Shown: positions 25,785 to 34,694, numbered from the stretch's first letter. The stretch: 64,000 nucleotides of DNA from Pseudoalteromonas denitrificans DSM 6059 (GCF_900112265.1 NZ_FOLO01000002.1:56205-120204), one strand, 5' to 3'. Notes: generated from the sequence alone by a model not told the origin. Program-made: numbers and translations.

Positions 25785-26912
25785 ATGCGATTTATTGTAT
25801 TTGGCGAAGATTGGGCTGCACACCCGAGCAGCACGCAACACTTAATAAAAGAAATATCTCAAGAGCATGAAGTGAGTTGGGTCAACTCCGTGGGAATGCG
25901 TACACCTAAATTTTCTTTTAAAGATATTAAGCGTGTTTTTAATAAATTTATTTCGCTTTTTAGTATGCGTAAAAAATCTGAATTTTTGAATGAATTTACA
26001 GTTTACAATGCAAAAATTTTACCTTGGCATCAATTTTCTTGGGTGAATATATTAAACAAGCAGCAAATAAAAAAAACAATACCTTTATTAAATACATCAA
26101 TAGATGATGACCCTATCATTTATTGGATAAGTGTACCTACCGCTATCAGTATGATTGATATAAGGGAACAAGATAAAGTCATTTATTATTGTGGTGATGA
26201 TTTTTCAGGACTTGATGGTGTGGATTATAATCTGGTTGCACCTTTTGAAAAAGAACTGATAAATAGAGCTGATATTATTTATGTTGTGAGTGACGCTTTA
26301 AAGCAAAAGATGCCACACAATAAAACTTTTCTACTTAGGCATGGTGTTGATTTCAAATTATTCAATATGCCTGCCAATATTAATGAAGGTTTACAAAAGC
26401 AAAGACCAACATTAGGCTTTTATGGATCAATATCAAATTGGGTAGATCTTGATTTATTAAAACAATTAGTTAAAGCAAGACCTGAATACGATTTACTTTT
26501 AATTGGTAAAAGTAAGGTAGATTTAAATGAATTGTTAGCTTTAAAAAATGTAAAGCATATAGAAGCAATAAACCACAATCAATTACCCCATTTTTCACAG
26601 CACTGGCAAGTTGCTTTACTCCCATTTGTTGATAACGCACAAATAAGGGCCTGTGATCCCTTAAAGCTTAAAGAATATTTAGCATCAGGAGCCCCTATCG
26701 TTTCAACTTCTTTTCCTGCTGTAGATAAGTATAAAGAAACAGTATTAATTGCAAATGATGTCCAGGGTTTTATTGAACGTGTTGATTGGGCTGTTAACTT
26801 AAGTATCTCAAGTGGTTTAATGTGGCGTCAAAATTCATCAAATCAAGTAAAACAAGAGAGTTGGCAGCAAAAGTCCCATTATGTTCTTAATCAACTTAAG
26901 TCTGTTTTATAG
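25785..26912 (+). CDS. GT-B-fold glycosyltransferase, family uncertain
   Basis: 375 aa. The N-terminus MRFIVFGEDWAAHPSSTQHLI is an N-terminal Rossmann strand. 'VIYYCGDDFSGLDG' and 'LRHGVDFKLF' mark the interdomain region, and TLGFYGSIS, DLLLIGKS and PLKLKEYLASGAPIVSTSFPAVD the donor domain. The pattern resembles GT4/TuaH-like enzymes of capsule clusters. It follows the acyltransferase by 12 nt, with GGGAG before the ATG. It probably adds one sugar to the repeat unit; the linkage is unknown. Confidence 0.85.
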   Translation: MRFIVFGEDWAAHPSSTQHLIKEISQEHEVSWVNSVGMRTPKFSFKDIKRVFNKFISLFSMRKKSEFLNEFTVYNAKILPWHQFSWVNILNKQQIKKTIPLLNTSIDDDPIIYWISVPTAISMIDIREQDKVIYYCGDDFSGLDGVDYNLVAPFEKELINRADIIYVVSDALKQKMPHNKTFLLRHGVDFKLFNMPANINEGLQKQRPTLGFYGSISNWVDLDLLKQLVKARPEYDLLLIGKSKVDLNELLALKNVKHIEAINHNQLPHFSQHWQVALLPFVDNAQIRACDPLKLKEYLASGAPIVSTSFPAVDKYKETVLIANDVQGFIERVDWAVNLSISSGLMWRQNSSNQVKQESWQQKSHYVLNQLKSVL

Positions 26913-26934
26913 TCTTTATGGTTTTGCAATTTGT

Positions 26935-26949
26935 TTTGCAAATTGCAAA
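26935..26949. promoter_or_regulatory. Operator site 2, TTTGCA-AAT-TGCAAA
   Basis: Perfect palindrome and best match to the consensus. A second half-site (TTTTGCAATTTG) lies 13 bp upstream at 26922. Centre 70 bp upstream of the -24 GG at 27012. Confidence 0.78.
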
Positions 26950-27010
26950 GTTATTAAACATCTTATTAGAGGTTTTACTTTAATTTGTTGATAGTAAAGT
27001 ACTTTAAAGG

Positions 27011-27026
27011 TGGCGCGTAGAATGCA
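27011..27026 (+). promoter_or_regulatory. Sigma-54 promoter of the LruC-domain protein gene
   Basis: TGGCGCGTAGAATGCA: -24 TGGC and -12 TGCA at exact spacing, 35 nt before the ATG at 27062. Confidence 0.82.
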
Positions 27027-27061
27027 CTCTTGAATATAGTTTATTCATTGGAGCGTATAAT

Positions 27062-29131
27062 ATGAAACGATGTCAGATCTTAAGATCACTCTTTTTAGGG
27101 ATAGCGAGTTTAAGTGCGCAAGCAGGGGAACCCTTTAATTCCTGTCCCTCTAAAGCTTTTTTAGTACAAGATACAACTGCAAGGTTATATGGTGTGAATT
27201 TAGTTTCAGGTAATGCGCCTGAACTCACGTCAGATATGGGCACAAATAGCAAAGTAAATGGTTTTGGTTTTAGTGTGCACGATAGGTATTTATATGGTTG
27301 GGGCTATGAAGCTGGATCTTTGGTACGTATTGGCGTTGATTATCAAGTTGAGCCGTTAAGCCTTATTAATAATCCAGGAGGAAATTATTATGTAGGTGAT
27401 GTATCAGTACAAGAAAACGCTTATTACTTCTATAAAAAAGGTGCAAGCTCAGGTTTATATCGAGTTCCACTTGATGAAACCAGCAGTGAGTATTTAGAGG
27501 TCAGCAAAATAACAGACGGAAGCGCATTAAACTTAACCATTTTTGATTTTGCATTTCATCCTGATACCCATTTAGCTTATAGCGTAGATAAAAATGGTGA
27601 TTTACATCGCATTGATGTGAATTCAGGTACGTCAATATCTTTAGGTAATGTTGGACAAAGTGGCACTTTTGGTGCGGTATATTTTGATGTTGAAGGTACG
27701 TTTTATATAAGTCGTAATAAAGATGGCCATATATTTAGGATTAATGTTGCAAATTCAAACCCTACTGCAGAACTTTTTGCATTAGGACCAAACTCGGGAA
27801 ATAACGACGGAGCGCGCTGTGCAACGGCACCACTAATTGATGAAGATGATACAGCAATTGATTTTGGTGATGCGCCTACCAGTTATGGTTTAACGTTAGC
27901 TGATAACGGTGCTAGACATGAGTTTGATGCTACTGGGTTATATTTGGGCAGTATTGTTAATGGTGAATCTACCCCTAAAGCGGTAGATGATAGTGATGAT
28001 GGTGTGCAATTTATAACTGGATTAGAAGTTGGTTTGGATACTTTAATGCTCGTTACATCTTCCAGTGTAGGCTATTTGAATGCTTGGTTTGATTGGAACC
28101 AAAATGGTGAATTTGATAACAGTGAGCAAGCGGTGATATCAAAAAGCCTTGTAGCGGGTGAAAATCACATTTTACTTGAAGTGCCTAATAATGCTTTAGT
28201 TGGTAGTACTTGGATGCGTTTTAGAGTCACTGAAAATCCAACTGTTACAGCCAATGGCGGTGTTTCCAATGGTGAAGTAGAAGATTATCAGCAAAACATT
28301 ACAGATCCTGGTATGTCTACAACTTATTATCCTGGAGCGAGTTCATGGGTATCTTTGGCATACGAGGACCTATGGCCTGAAACAGGTGACTATGACTTTA
28401 ATGATGTTGTACTTAATTACAGAACCACAGTCAATAAGGTAGGTTCAAATGTTATTCGATATGTAATCGAAGGTGAGCTCAATGCTGTTGGGGCTGGTTA
28501 TCATAATGGGTTTGCAGTGCGTTTTAAAAATTTACCAAGTGGATACGTAAATACAAGCTTAATTCGCCATGAAATAGGCGGGGTAATACAGTCAGGTATT
28601 GCACTAGAGTCAGGGCGTAGTGAGGCTATTTTAATTGTGATCCCTGATACTAAAACAGTCTATAGCAGCGCATGTACTTATTTTAGAACAAACGGGTGTG
28701 AAAGCGATCCCAAAATTAGTTTTAAGATCACCTTACCGCTAAGTACTTTTATAGACTCAAGTATTGCTCCTTTAGGTTTACTCGACCCCTTTATTTTTGC
28801 TGTAAATGGTTTTGCTCATGGGGATTATGTCAATATTAATAATGCTAGGTCTTGGGAAGTTCACTTGAAAAATAAAGAACCAACAGAGGCATTCGATTTA
28901 AATCTATTAACACTCGAAGATGACGCAAGTAATGTTGAAAGTGGGTTTTATTATCAAACTGAGAATGGATTACCTTGGGCTATGGAAGTTGGGGTTAATT
29001 GGTCACATCCAAAAGAAAATGTAGACTTAATTATTGCCTACCCGCTATTTAATAGCTTTGCCCGCTCGTCGGGAGTTGATAATTCGTTATGGTTCAATTC
29101 ACCTGATAGTTCAAAGGTTATAAATAATTAG
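27062..29131 (+). CDS. Secreted GEVED/LruC-domain protein, probable biofilm matrix component
   Basis: 689 aa with a signal peptide (cleavage near AQAG). Residues ~30-255 look like a beta-propeller (repeats such as LYGVNLVSG, HRIDVNSGTSISLGNVG). DFGDAPTSYG and WFDWNQNGEFD...NGEVEDYQQ (~275-410) form a GEVED-type domain. Residues ~415-680 form a DUF4842/LruC domain with the signature ETGDYDFNDVVLNY. The Asp/Asn-rich loops suggest calcium binding. It lies directly behind a sigma-54 promoter and an operator site, so it should be co-regulated with polysaccharide synthesis; I infer a matrix or surface role. The partner lipoprotein gene starts 9 nt after the stop. Confidence 0.85.
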   Translation: MKRCQILRSLFLGIASLSAQAGEPFNSCPSKAFLVQDTTARLYGVNLVSGNAPELTSDMGTNSKVNGFGFSVHDRYLYGWGYEAGSLVRIGVDYQVEPLSLINNPGGNYYVGDVSVQENAYYFYKKGASSGLYRVPLDETSSEYLEVSKITDGSALNLTIFDFAFHPDTHLAYSVDKNGDLHRIDVNSGTSISLGNVGQSGTFGAVYFDVEGTFYISRNKDGHIFRINVANSNPTAELFALGPNSGNNDGARCATAPLIDEDDTAIDFGDAPTSYGLTLADNGARHEFDATGLYLGSIVNGESTPKAVDDSDDGVQFITGLEVGLDTLMLVTSSSVGYLNAWFDWNQNGEFDNSEQAVISKSLVAGENHILLEVPNNALVGSTWMRFRVTENPTVTANGGVSNGEVEDYQQNITDPGMSTTYYPGASSWVSLAYEDLWPETGDYDFNDVVLNYRTTVNKVGSNVIRYVIEGELNAVGAGYHNGFAVRFKNLPSGYVNTSLIRHEIGGVIQSGIALESGRSEAILIVIPDTKTVYSSACTYFRTNGCESDPKISFKITLPLSTFIDSSIAPLGLLDPFIFAVNGFAHGDYVNINNARSWEVHLKNKEPTEAFDLNLLTLEDDASNVESGFYYQTENGLPWAMEVGVNWSHPKENVDLIIAYPLFNSFARSSGVDNSLWFNSPDSSKVINN

Positions 29132-29140
29132 GAGTAAGTC

Positions 29141-29617
29141 ATGATTTTTTTACAAAACAATTTTTTAATTATTTTATCAATAATGTTAGTTGGCTGCGGG
29201 GGAGGTAGTGAGGGGGAGAATAAAGGTGAAACTAAATCACCAGATTCAGTACCGATAGTAATGTTACCACCTCCACCGGATAATATTGTTGAAACTACGG
29301 CTGATATTATCGCTGACCAAAATTTTAATTTTTCAACTAAGTTTAGCCTTAAGCTTGATGCAAAATTAGTTGGATTAGATCAAAGAGCATATATTAATGT
29401 TTGCTTATCACCTGACCCAGGTAAGCAGCTTGATTATAATGAATGTCTATTTAGATCACCATTAAATCAAAATGGCATTCAAGAGTCTCTTATGATCAGT
29501 CATTCAGGTATAAAGTTAATTGCGCAAATTTGGTTTTACGATGGCACTACAGTGCCCATGGAATATGAATGGCAATACCAAGTTAACGATGATGAACAGC
29601 ATTTTTTGATTCGCTAA
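29141..29617 (+). CDS. Small lipoprotein, partner of the LruC-domain protein
   Basis: 158 aa. A lipoprotein signal with lipobox MLVGC is followed by a Gly/Glu/Pro-rich linker (GGGSEGENKGE...MLPPPPDN) and a ~100-residue beta-rich domain with two Cys residues (NVCLSPD, NECLFRS). No family recognised. AGGAG is 8 nt upstream, and the gene is coupled to the preceding one (9-nt gap). It may anchor the matrix protein to the outer membrane; that is inference from pairing alone. Confidence 0.72.
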   Translation: MIFLQNNFLIILSIMLVGCGGGSEGENKGETKSPDSVPIVMLPPPPDNIVETTADIIADQNFNFSTKFSLKLDAKLVGLDQRAYINVCLSPDPGKQLDYNECLFRSPLNQNGIQESLMISHSGIKLIAQIWFYDGTTVPMEYEWQYQVNDDEQHFLIR

Positions 29618-29648
29618 TCGTCAGTTAATTAAAAGTTTAAGTTTAAAT

Positions 29649-29679
29649 AAAAAACCTTCTTTTAAATTGAAGGTTTTTT
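29649..29679. terminator. Bidirectional intrinsic terminator
   Basis: AAAAAACCTTC, 9-nt loop, GAAGGTTTTTT. It serves the LruC operon (plus) and the VTC/CotH operon (minus), which converge here. Confidence 0.85.
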
Positions 29680-29787
29680 ATTTTTCATATGTATTTATTT
29701 AAATTTTTGGCTTTGATAAAGATTACTGCCAATGAGTTAGTATTAAGTCCTTTTCATTCATTAATTACTGCTTGTTAAATGAATGCT

Positions 29788-30468
29788 TTAAAACCAAGTT
29801 AAAGCTCTGATCCCATTTACGTATTTTGAGTGACGAGAAGGTCTTAGAGGGCAAGCCGCAACCAATGCAGCGAGTTCTTTTTCGAAAGACTCATCCGTTT
29901 TAAGTTCAAGCAATACGTATTCGCCTAAAGATCGTCCAGTAACAAGGTTTGGTATACCTTGATAACGTTGATCATATACTTCTATATTTCTATCAAAAGT
30001 AGCCCGCATACTACCACATAGGCTCTCAAAATATTCTCTTTGGTATCGACAAATCAATACAGGATATTGATTGTTTCCCCACAAATTATTAGCTTGAATA
30101 CTGAGTACTTTTTGACATGAAAGTAAATGATGATACCAGGCTTTATCGCTGTTTCTTATATCCAAATTCACAGGGTAAGTTACTTTATAGCCTTTACCTG
30201 CTTCACGGTATTTAAACTCTAACTTTGAATCTTTAGAATCAAACAATTCATCATACCAGCGGATACGGATCTTTTTTCTATTACAGATCCCACTGAGATT
30301 TTCTTCATATACATCTAAATTAGCACTATCGAGGTATAAGCTATTTACACTGCGATCAGGGTGCTTTTTACGAAATAGAAGTGGGTGTAACTTCAACCAA
30401 TTTAATACGTGGTTTAGTCTACTTAAGGGGATCGGTATTTTAACTTCAAAGCGTCTAGTATTTTTCAT
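29788..30468 (-). CDS. VTC-domain (polyphosphate-polymerase-like) protein
   Basis: 226 aa, a single VTC/triphosphate-tunnel-type domain. It has the N-terminal RRFEVKIPIP, VNSLYLDSANLDVYEENL, basic strands NRKKIRIRWY and LEFKYREAGKGYKV, and acidic LLELKTDE near the end. These alternating Arg/Lys and Glu strands form the tunnel. In yeast Vtc4 this fold makes polyphosphate; bacterial stand-alone versions are of unproved function. The start overlaps the CotH gene by 4 nt. The DUF4956-CotH-VTC set recurs in bacteria, so the three probably act together. Confidence 0.86.
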   Translation of the reverse strand: MKNTRRFEVKIPIPLSRLNHVLNWLKLHPLLFRKKHPDRSVNSLYLDSANLDVYEENLSGICNRKKIRIRWYDELFDSKDSKLEFKYREAGKGYKVTYPVNLDIRNSDKAWYHHLLSCQKVLSIQANNLWGNNQYPVLICRYQREYFESLCGSMRATFDRNIEVYDQRYQGIPNLVTGRSLGEYVLLELKTDESFEKELAALVAACPLRPSRHSKYVNGIRALTWF

Positions 30469-33092
30469 TGTGATTTATCCGATTTCATAACTGTATTATA
30501 TAAAGTTTGTATGTTTATTTTTTCAGGCTTGCTGGTTGTGCCATCCAGCGATAGTTGACTACCAAGCTCGCTTATAATATTGGCAATACAGTGTGATTTT
30601 TTGCAGTTAAGATTACGGGCAATTAATTTGGCACCGCCAAATATACTTTTTTTACTGTAAGTCATTAGTGCATAATGATTTATATTTTCAATTTCAATAT
30701 CATCAGCATAAACTTCTGAGGCATCTTTACTGACTAGACCAAAGTTACTTGTATTAATTGAAATACTTTTAACATCAATAAAGCTGTTTTCACCTGCGGA
30801 GATTGCTTTATCTCGTATTTGTTGAAAATAGACATTTGAGATTAATAGTTTAGATCCGCTTACGTCTATCGCATCACCGCCTGAGCGAATGCCTATATTA
30901 TGAAAGTCGCTTTGTTTAATGACACCAGAGCAAAAGTCACAATCAAAACCATCGGAAAAGGCGTTAGTGATTTTTAAGTCTTTAATTTTGAACTGGCTAT
31001 TAATCATATTAAGCGCATCTTCAGAGTAATTATCACTGATATTGACATGATTCAAATGTGCATCAGCTTTAACAAAATAAAGCGCGCCCCTTGCTTGCCA
31101 AAAACCTTTACTGGGCCCTTTTGAATGACTGAAGTTACTATGGTTTATTTCAATCTTCTGATTGTCTGAAAACACAGATATACCGGCCCAATACTGATTT
31201 TTTTGTGCGCTTAAATTTATAGAATTTTGGGCGCTACCATTTAACATTAGCTTGCCAAAAACCATCATCCCAGCACCTTTGGAAAAGCGCAAATTAGCAC
31301 CTGCAGCAATAATGACTTGCCAATTATTGGGAGTGACCAAATAATCATTAATTTGCCAATCTCCTTTTGCGATATACCATGTCTTATTGCTACTGTTATG
31401 CGTAATAAAAGGATAATTTTTTAATAATGGGTTATAACTGATAGGTCTAGGGATAAAATCTAAAGGTTGTGTATCTTTGATAAAATGAAACGGTTTTATT
31501 TTTTTAGATTCTAATCCTGCATGTAAATCCAGCGATGTTATATTATTTGGAATTTTAAAGGTAACTTTATTATTAGGGGGGATAGTTAACGGTAGATCAC
31601 TGTTAATTTCATCAAGATAAACCATTTTTGAATAATGGGTTGCTCCAAATAGCGTTTCAAGATTAAGTGATTCTTCAGTATTGTTTTCTATTGTAAGAAT
31701 GGCTGAATTTATATCGTTAGGGTTTGATTTAAAATGAGATGTTAAGTCCCAATTCTTTTTAATATTCACAAATGATAATTGCTTATGTAGCTGTGGATTT
31801 AATTTATTTGAAATGGTGCAACTGGCTATGATGCACTTTGTTTGCTTTTGTAATAAATCAAAATCATAAGTACTAATGAGTGGCATGTCTGAATTTAATA
31901 AGGTCAATAATTGAGTTTGCTGATGGTTTAAATGAGCTTGTAATGATCCATTATCTAAACGTTTATCTATCTGTTTTAATGCTTTCATATAACTATTTTT
32001 AACTAACTTATCGTTCAACATCATTCTTGTTACTTTAAATTCTTGGGTTACCGCTTGTGTAAACCAAAAGTGTTCCGCGGGTGAAACTGCCACATCGCTT
32101 TGAATCGGTTCTAATTTTGCTGTATGTGGATTGTAATAAAAGCGCCAGTTATTCCAGGTTAAAGCATGCCAGGCAGACCACACATCAACCGTCGCTAAAT
32201 ATTGACCTAATTTTTCATGATCAAAAACATCACTCGCTGTACGTTTTTTGTTAATGAAATCACTCAGTAAACTTAGTGCGATAGCACGTTGTTTATTTAA
32301 AGCTGGTTTACCTAAAATCGTACTACGTTGTAATACTCTAGGACGTAATTTTCGTATGATTTGTTTGTGTGAATTTTGAGTTTCATTTACTAAATCAAAG
32401 CGGGTAATTAACCCTTCTGTACGATTATTAACAGCAAGCATATCTTGACTAAACGCTTGTTCAAACAGCATAACCCCCCAATCTTCTCCATTCATTATGA
32501 CTTTAACGGGTTTCATAATAGGTGTGATAATGTCAAAGTTTGCACCTTTCATGGTTTGAGAAAATAACATTGAACCATGATGACCTCTTACATTTGCACT
32601 GACGAGTGCAAAACGTCTACTAGATAAAATGGCTTGTTTTTTTTTCACCTCAAATCTTAAAAACCATTTATTAGGTGCATTAACATGATCTAGCATATCG
32701 CCCTGCAATCTGATTTCAGTTTTATATTTTTGACCCAAATAATAAACTTCTCCTTTAACTCTATTTCGAATTTCAGGAATACGACCAGTAGAAAGTGCTT
32801 GCTCTCTATCATTCATTATTTTTAGCCAGTTTTGATATTTGATATTTACTTTTAATAAAGGCATATCAGACTGAGAAGTCATATAGCGAATAGGTGCCTG
32901 TGCTATATCAGAGAGTAATTGAACTGCTTTATCACTACCGGTTTCAAAGCGTGCAGTGTAACCGGCTTGTATTAGCAGTGTTTTAATATAAAGCGGGGAT
33001 GGCAGTATCAACAATCCAATTATAAAAACTAAAATGAAATACATGCGTCGCTCAGTCTTAGTATGGGATGACTCTGCTTTATGCAACTCCAT
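30465..33092 (-). CDS. CotH kinase-family protein with C-terminal beta-helix
   Basis: 875 aa from the ATG at 33092, which has CAGGAG 5 nt upstream and begins one base after the previous stop; an in-frame ATG at 33179 would overlap that gene by 86 nt. One membrane anchor (~18-40) is followed by an exported CotH-type region (~90-400) with VMLFEQAFSQD, 'WNNWRFYYNP' and the acidic 'PIQSDVA'. A linker domain and a right-handed beta-helix (~600-860; repeated short strands such as NHVNISDNYSEDALNMINSQFKIKDL) complete the protein. CotH is an atypical protein kinase of the spore coat; here the location is periplasmic or surface-exposed, so substrate and nucleotide source are unclear. Sigma-54-driven with DUF4956 and VTC. 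Confidence 0.82.
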   Translation of the reverse strand: MELHKAESSHTKTERRMYFILVFIIGLLILPSPLYIKTLLIQAGYTARFETGSDKAVQLLSDIAQAPIRYMTSQSDMPLLKVNIKYQNWLKIMNDREQALSTGRIPEIRNRVKGEVYYLGQKYKTEIRLQGDMLDHVNAPNKWFLRFEVKKKQAILSSRRFALVSANVRGHHGSMLFSQTMKGANFDIITPIMKPVKVIMNGEDWGVMLFEQAFSQDMLAVNNRTEGLITRFDLVNETQNSHKQIIRKLRPRVLQRSTILGKPALNKQRAIALSLLSDFINKKRTASDVFDHEKLGQYLATVDVWSAWHALTWNNWRFYYNPHTAKLEPIQSDVAVSPAEHFWFTQAVTQEFKVTRMMLNDKLVKNSYMKALKQIDKRLDNGSLQAHLNHQQTQLLTLLNSDMPLISTYDFDLLQKQTKCIIASCTISNKLNPQLHKQLSFVNIKKNWDLTSHFKSNPNDINSAILTIENNTEESLNLETLFGATHYSKMVYLDEINSDLPLTIPPNNKVTFKIPNNITSLDLHAGLESKKIKPFHFIKDTQPLDFIPRPISYNPLLKNYPFITHNSSNKTWYIAKGDWQINDYLVTPNNWQVIIAAGANLRFSKGAGMMVFGKLMLNGSAQNSINLSAQKNQYWAGISVFSDNQKIEINHSNFSHSKGPSKGFWQARGALYFVKADAHLNHVNISDNYSEDALNMINSQFKIKDLKITNAFSDGFDCDFCSGVIKQSDFHNIGIRSGGDAIDVSGSKLLISNVYFQQIRDKAISAGENSFIDVKSISINTSNFGLVSKDASEVYADDIEIENINHYALMTYSKKSIFGGAKLIARNLNCKKSHCIANIISELGSQLSLDGTTSKPEKINIQTLYNTVMKSDKSQ

Positions 33093-33093
33093 A

Positions 33094-33822
33094 TTAGACT
33101 CCTGCAATATTATGTTGTTCGAGTAAAGAGACACTGATCTGTGGATATACATTTTTGAGCTCAACAACGAGATCATCAATTTGTTTTGAATTTGTTAAAG
33201 AGACAAAAAATGTTGCATCAAACTGCTGATTATTAATATCTAACCTTCGTAACTCCATTCTGAGTGTATGATTGATAATCATATCTTTTAAATCTGATAC
33301 ATTAATGCATATGTCTTGGTTATTAGGGGATATATAATTTAGGGATAGAAATAAACCACTCTCATTATAAGATTTTGCGACTTTTCTTTTAGATACCGTG
33401 ACTAACAGTAAAGTGGTAAAGCATGCTACGAGTGCCGCAAGTGTTTGCCCTGCACCAAGGGCAACCGCAATGCCTATATTTAAAAATAGATAAAGTAGTT
33501 CTTCAGGTTCTTTTATTGGTGTTCTAAAGCGAACAATAGACAGTGCACCCACCAACCCGAGTGCTAATGCTAAAGATGCTTTAACAACTGTAATAATTAA
33601 AATAACAGACATCATTAATAGTGGAAATAATCGAGAAAAATCTTGTCGATTACAAAATGCAGAAGAGTACTTTCTAAAGTGATGCCCAATCGCTGATGCT
33701 AAAAAAAAACCTAAAATTAAATTAAGTAACAAAGCACCTAATTGAACACTGGCATAAGGGAAAAACATAGCACGAATGTCTTTTGGTAAAAATGCAATGA
33801 GTAGTGGGTCGATAGATTCCAT
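33094..33822 (-). CDS. DUF4956 family membrane protein
   Basis: 242 aa. About four hydrophobic helices fall within the first ~130 residues (LLLNLILGFFLASAI; MMSVILIITVVKASLALALGL; LALALGLVGALSIVRFRTPIKEP), followed by the family-typical RFRTPIKEPEELLYLFLNIGIA and a soluble alpha/beta C-terminus (~150-242). Function unknown; encoded next to CotH and VTC proteins in many bacteria. First gene of the trio; the sigma-54 promoter is ~250 nt upstream, leaving a long structured leader. Confidence 0.87.
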   Translation of the reverse strand: MESIDPLLIAFLPKDIRAMFFPYASVQLGALLLNLILGFFLASAIGHHFRKYSSAFCNRQDFSRLFPLLMMSVILIITVVKASLALALGLVGALSIVRFRTPIKEPEELLYLFLNIGIAVALGAGQTLAALVACFTTLLLVTVSKRKVAKSYNESGLFLSLNYISPNNQDICINVSDLKDMIINHTLRMELRRLDINNQQFDATFFVSLTNSKQIDDLVVELKNVYPQISVSLLEQHNIAGV

Positions 33823-34071
33823 AGCAATACCTTATTTAAGATCAACTCAATAAGTAATATCACTTTGATTAAATATGTGATGATTCAAAATGGACTAAAT
33901 ATGCAATCGCTGGTGGCCTGCATGGATGCAGGTACTTAGGTTTAACCTGGAACTATAAACCTGTGCTATTGAAAATTTATCCTCATTTATATTTGATCAC
34001 TTACTTAATAAAATGTATTTAACTTACAAATTAGTTGATATTTTAAGTTGTGAAACTGTATAAAAGGAATA

Positions 34072-34087
34072 TGCATTCTATGTGCCT
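34072..34087 (-). promoter_or_regulatory. Sigma-54 promoter of the DUF4956-CotH-VTC operon
   Basis: Minus-strand AGGCACATAGAATGCA: GGCAC at -24 and TGCA at -12 with spacing 12. No operator copy lies within 300 bp upstream; the nearest full copy is at 34719-34733. Confidence 0.75.
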
Positions 34088-34180
34088 AATGTTATTTATA
34101 TTTATATATAGAGCGGTTTTTAAAGCTGAAGTGTTAAATAAAAGGAGCGGGAGGAGGTCATCGTTTTAAAGTATGAAATC

Positions 34181-34212
34181 AAAGAAAGAAACGATAGGGC
34201 ACTTCTTTCTTT
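34181..34212 (-). terminator. Possible terminator of the 46-aa gene
   Basis: AAAGAAAGAA, 12-nt loop, TTCTTTCTTT, 18 bp beyond the stop of the small minus-strand gene. The stem is A/T-only, so it is weak. Confidence 0.35.
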
Positions 34213-34229
34213 ACAAAGGAAAATCTTTA

Positions 34230-34370
34230 TTATTTAGAGCGAACAGCACCAGATAAAGCGAGTTTCTTGCCATAACTATTTAACTTAGCTAGCATTCTTT
34301 GCTTTTTTGTCACAGTCTTAGCTGTTTCGATATTTAATTGGTTTGAATTTGATACATTTAAATTAGTCAT
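34230..34370 (-). CDS. Small basic protein (46 aa), unknown
   Basis: Start at 34370 (MTNLNVSNSN) with GGAGT 8 nt upstream. A longer frame to 34424 has no ribosome site. The N-terminus is Asn/Ser-rich and polar, the C-terminus strongly basic and possibly helical (KKQRMLAKLNSYGKKLALSGAVRSK). No signal peptide or membrane helix. It lies inside the polysaccharide locus between the CotH and GT2 operons and has a structured leader. It might be a small regulator or secreted peptide; no function is claimed. Confidence 0.5.
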   Translation of the reverse strand: MTNLNVSNSNQLNIETAKTVTKKQRMLAKLNSYGKKLALSGAVRSK

Positions 34371-34694
34371 GGTTTTACTCCGTTCGTTGGTATGCAGTAA
34401 GGCTATTTTGCAATCAATTAGCATAACTTACCAACGAGTTTTTTTAGTGTTTTCGGATTAAAAAAACTAATGTGTTGGTGGCGTGTTTTAATTCAATGAG
34501 TGTTATTTTCAAGCGATTGAATATAAATATATATAGTGTGACTTTTTATATGTGTTATAGGTCGATATTTTGCGTTTTAGTACGCCTTTTAACTTCTTTA
34601 TGAATAATTATACTTCAGAGTGGTTTTGATTTTTTATTAATGTATTTAAAGTAAAACTCAAAAAATACAATGTTTGAGTTTTACTTTGTGTACT
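34371..34694. other. Non-coding region with nested inverted repeats
   Basis: 324 bp between the 46-aa gene and GT2 copy B. It holds two inverted repeats in the leader of the small gene: TCGTTGGTA/TACCAACGA (34384-34392/34429-34437) and AGTTTTTTTA/TAAAAAAACT (34437-34446/34459-34468). A sigma-54-like element near 34570-34585 has spacing one base too long. Nothing else recognised. Confidence 0.55.

Larger units (their letters stand above)
33823..34229. other. Non-coding leader region with hairpins
   Basis: 407 bp without a supported gene. It holds the leader of the DUF4956 operon, including two adjacent hairpins (33917-33932, CCTGCAT-GG-ATGCAGG, and 33938-33948, AGGTT-T-AACCT), the sigma-54 promoter at 34072-34087, and the terminator-like repeat at 34181-34212. 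A 27-codon plus-strand frame from 34172 has no well-placed ribosome site. Confidence 0.6.

Noticed and set aside
33860..33955. c-di-GMP-I (GEMM) riboswitch on the plus strand
   Set aside because: Only the 3' half is superficially similar (GCAA..GGCCT..GGTA..GGTTTAACC). The first hairpin and GAAA tetraloop are not found, and the next plus-strand gene is ~2 kb away.
34172..34255. 27-codon plus-strand frame after a GGAGG
   Set aside because: The GGAGG is ~17 nt before the ATG, too far, and the frame overlaps the minus-strand 46-aa gene and its terminator.
34570..34585. Sigma-54-like element AGGCGTACTAAAACGC (minus) before the 46-aa gene
   Set aside because: GG to GC spacing is 13, not 12, and the -12 box is poor.
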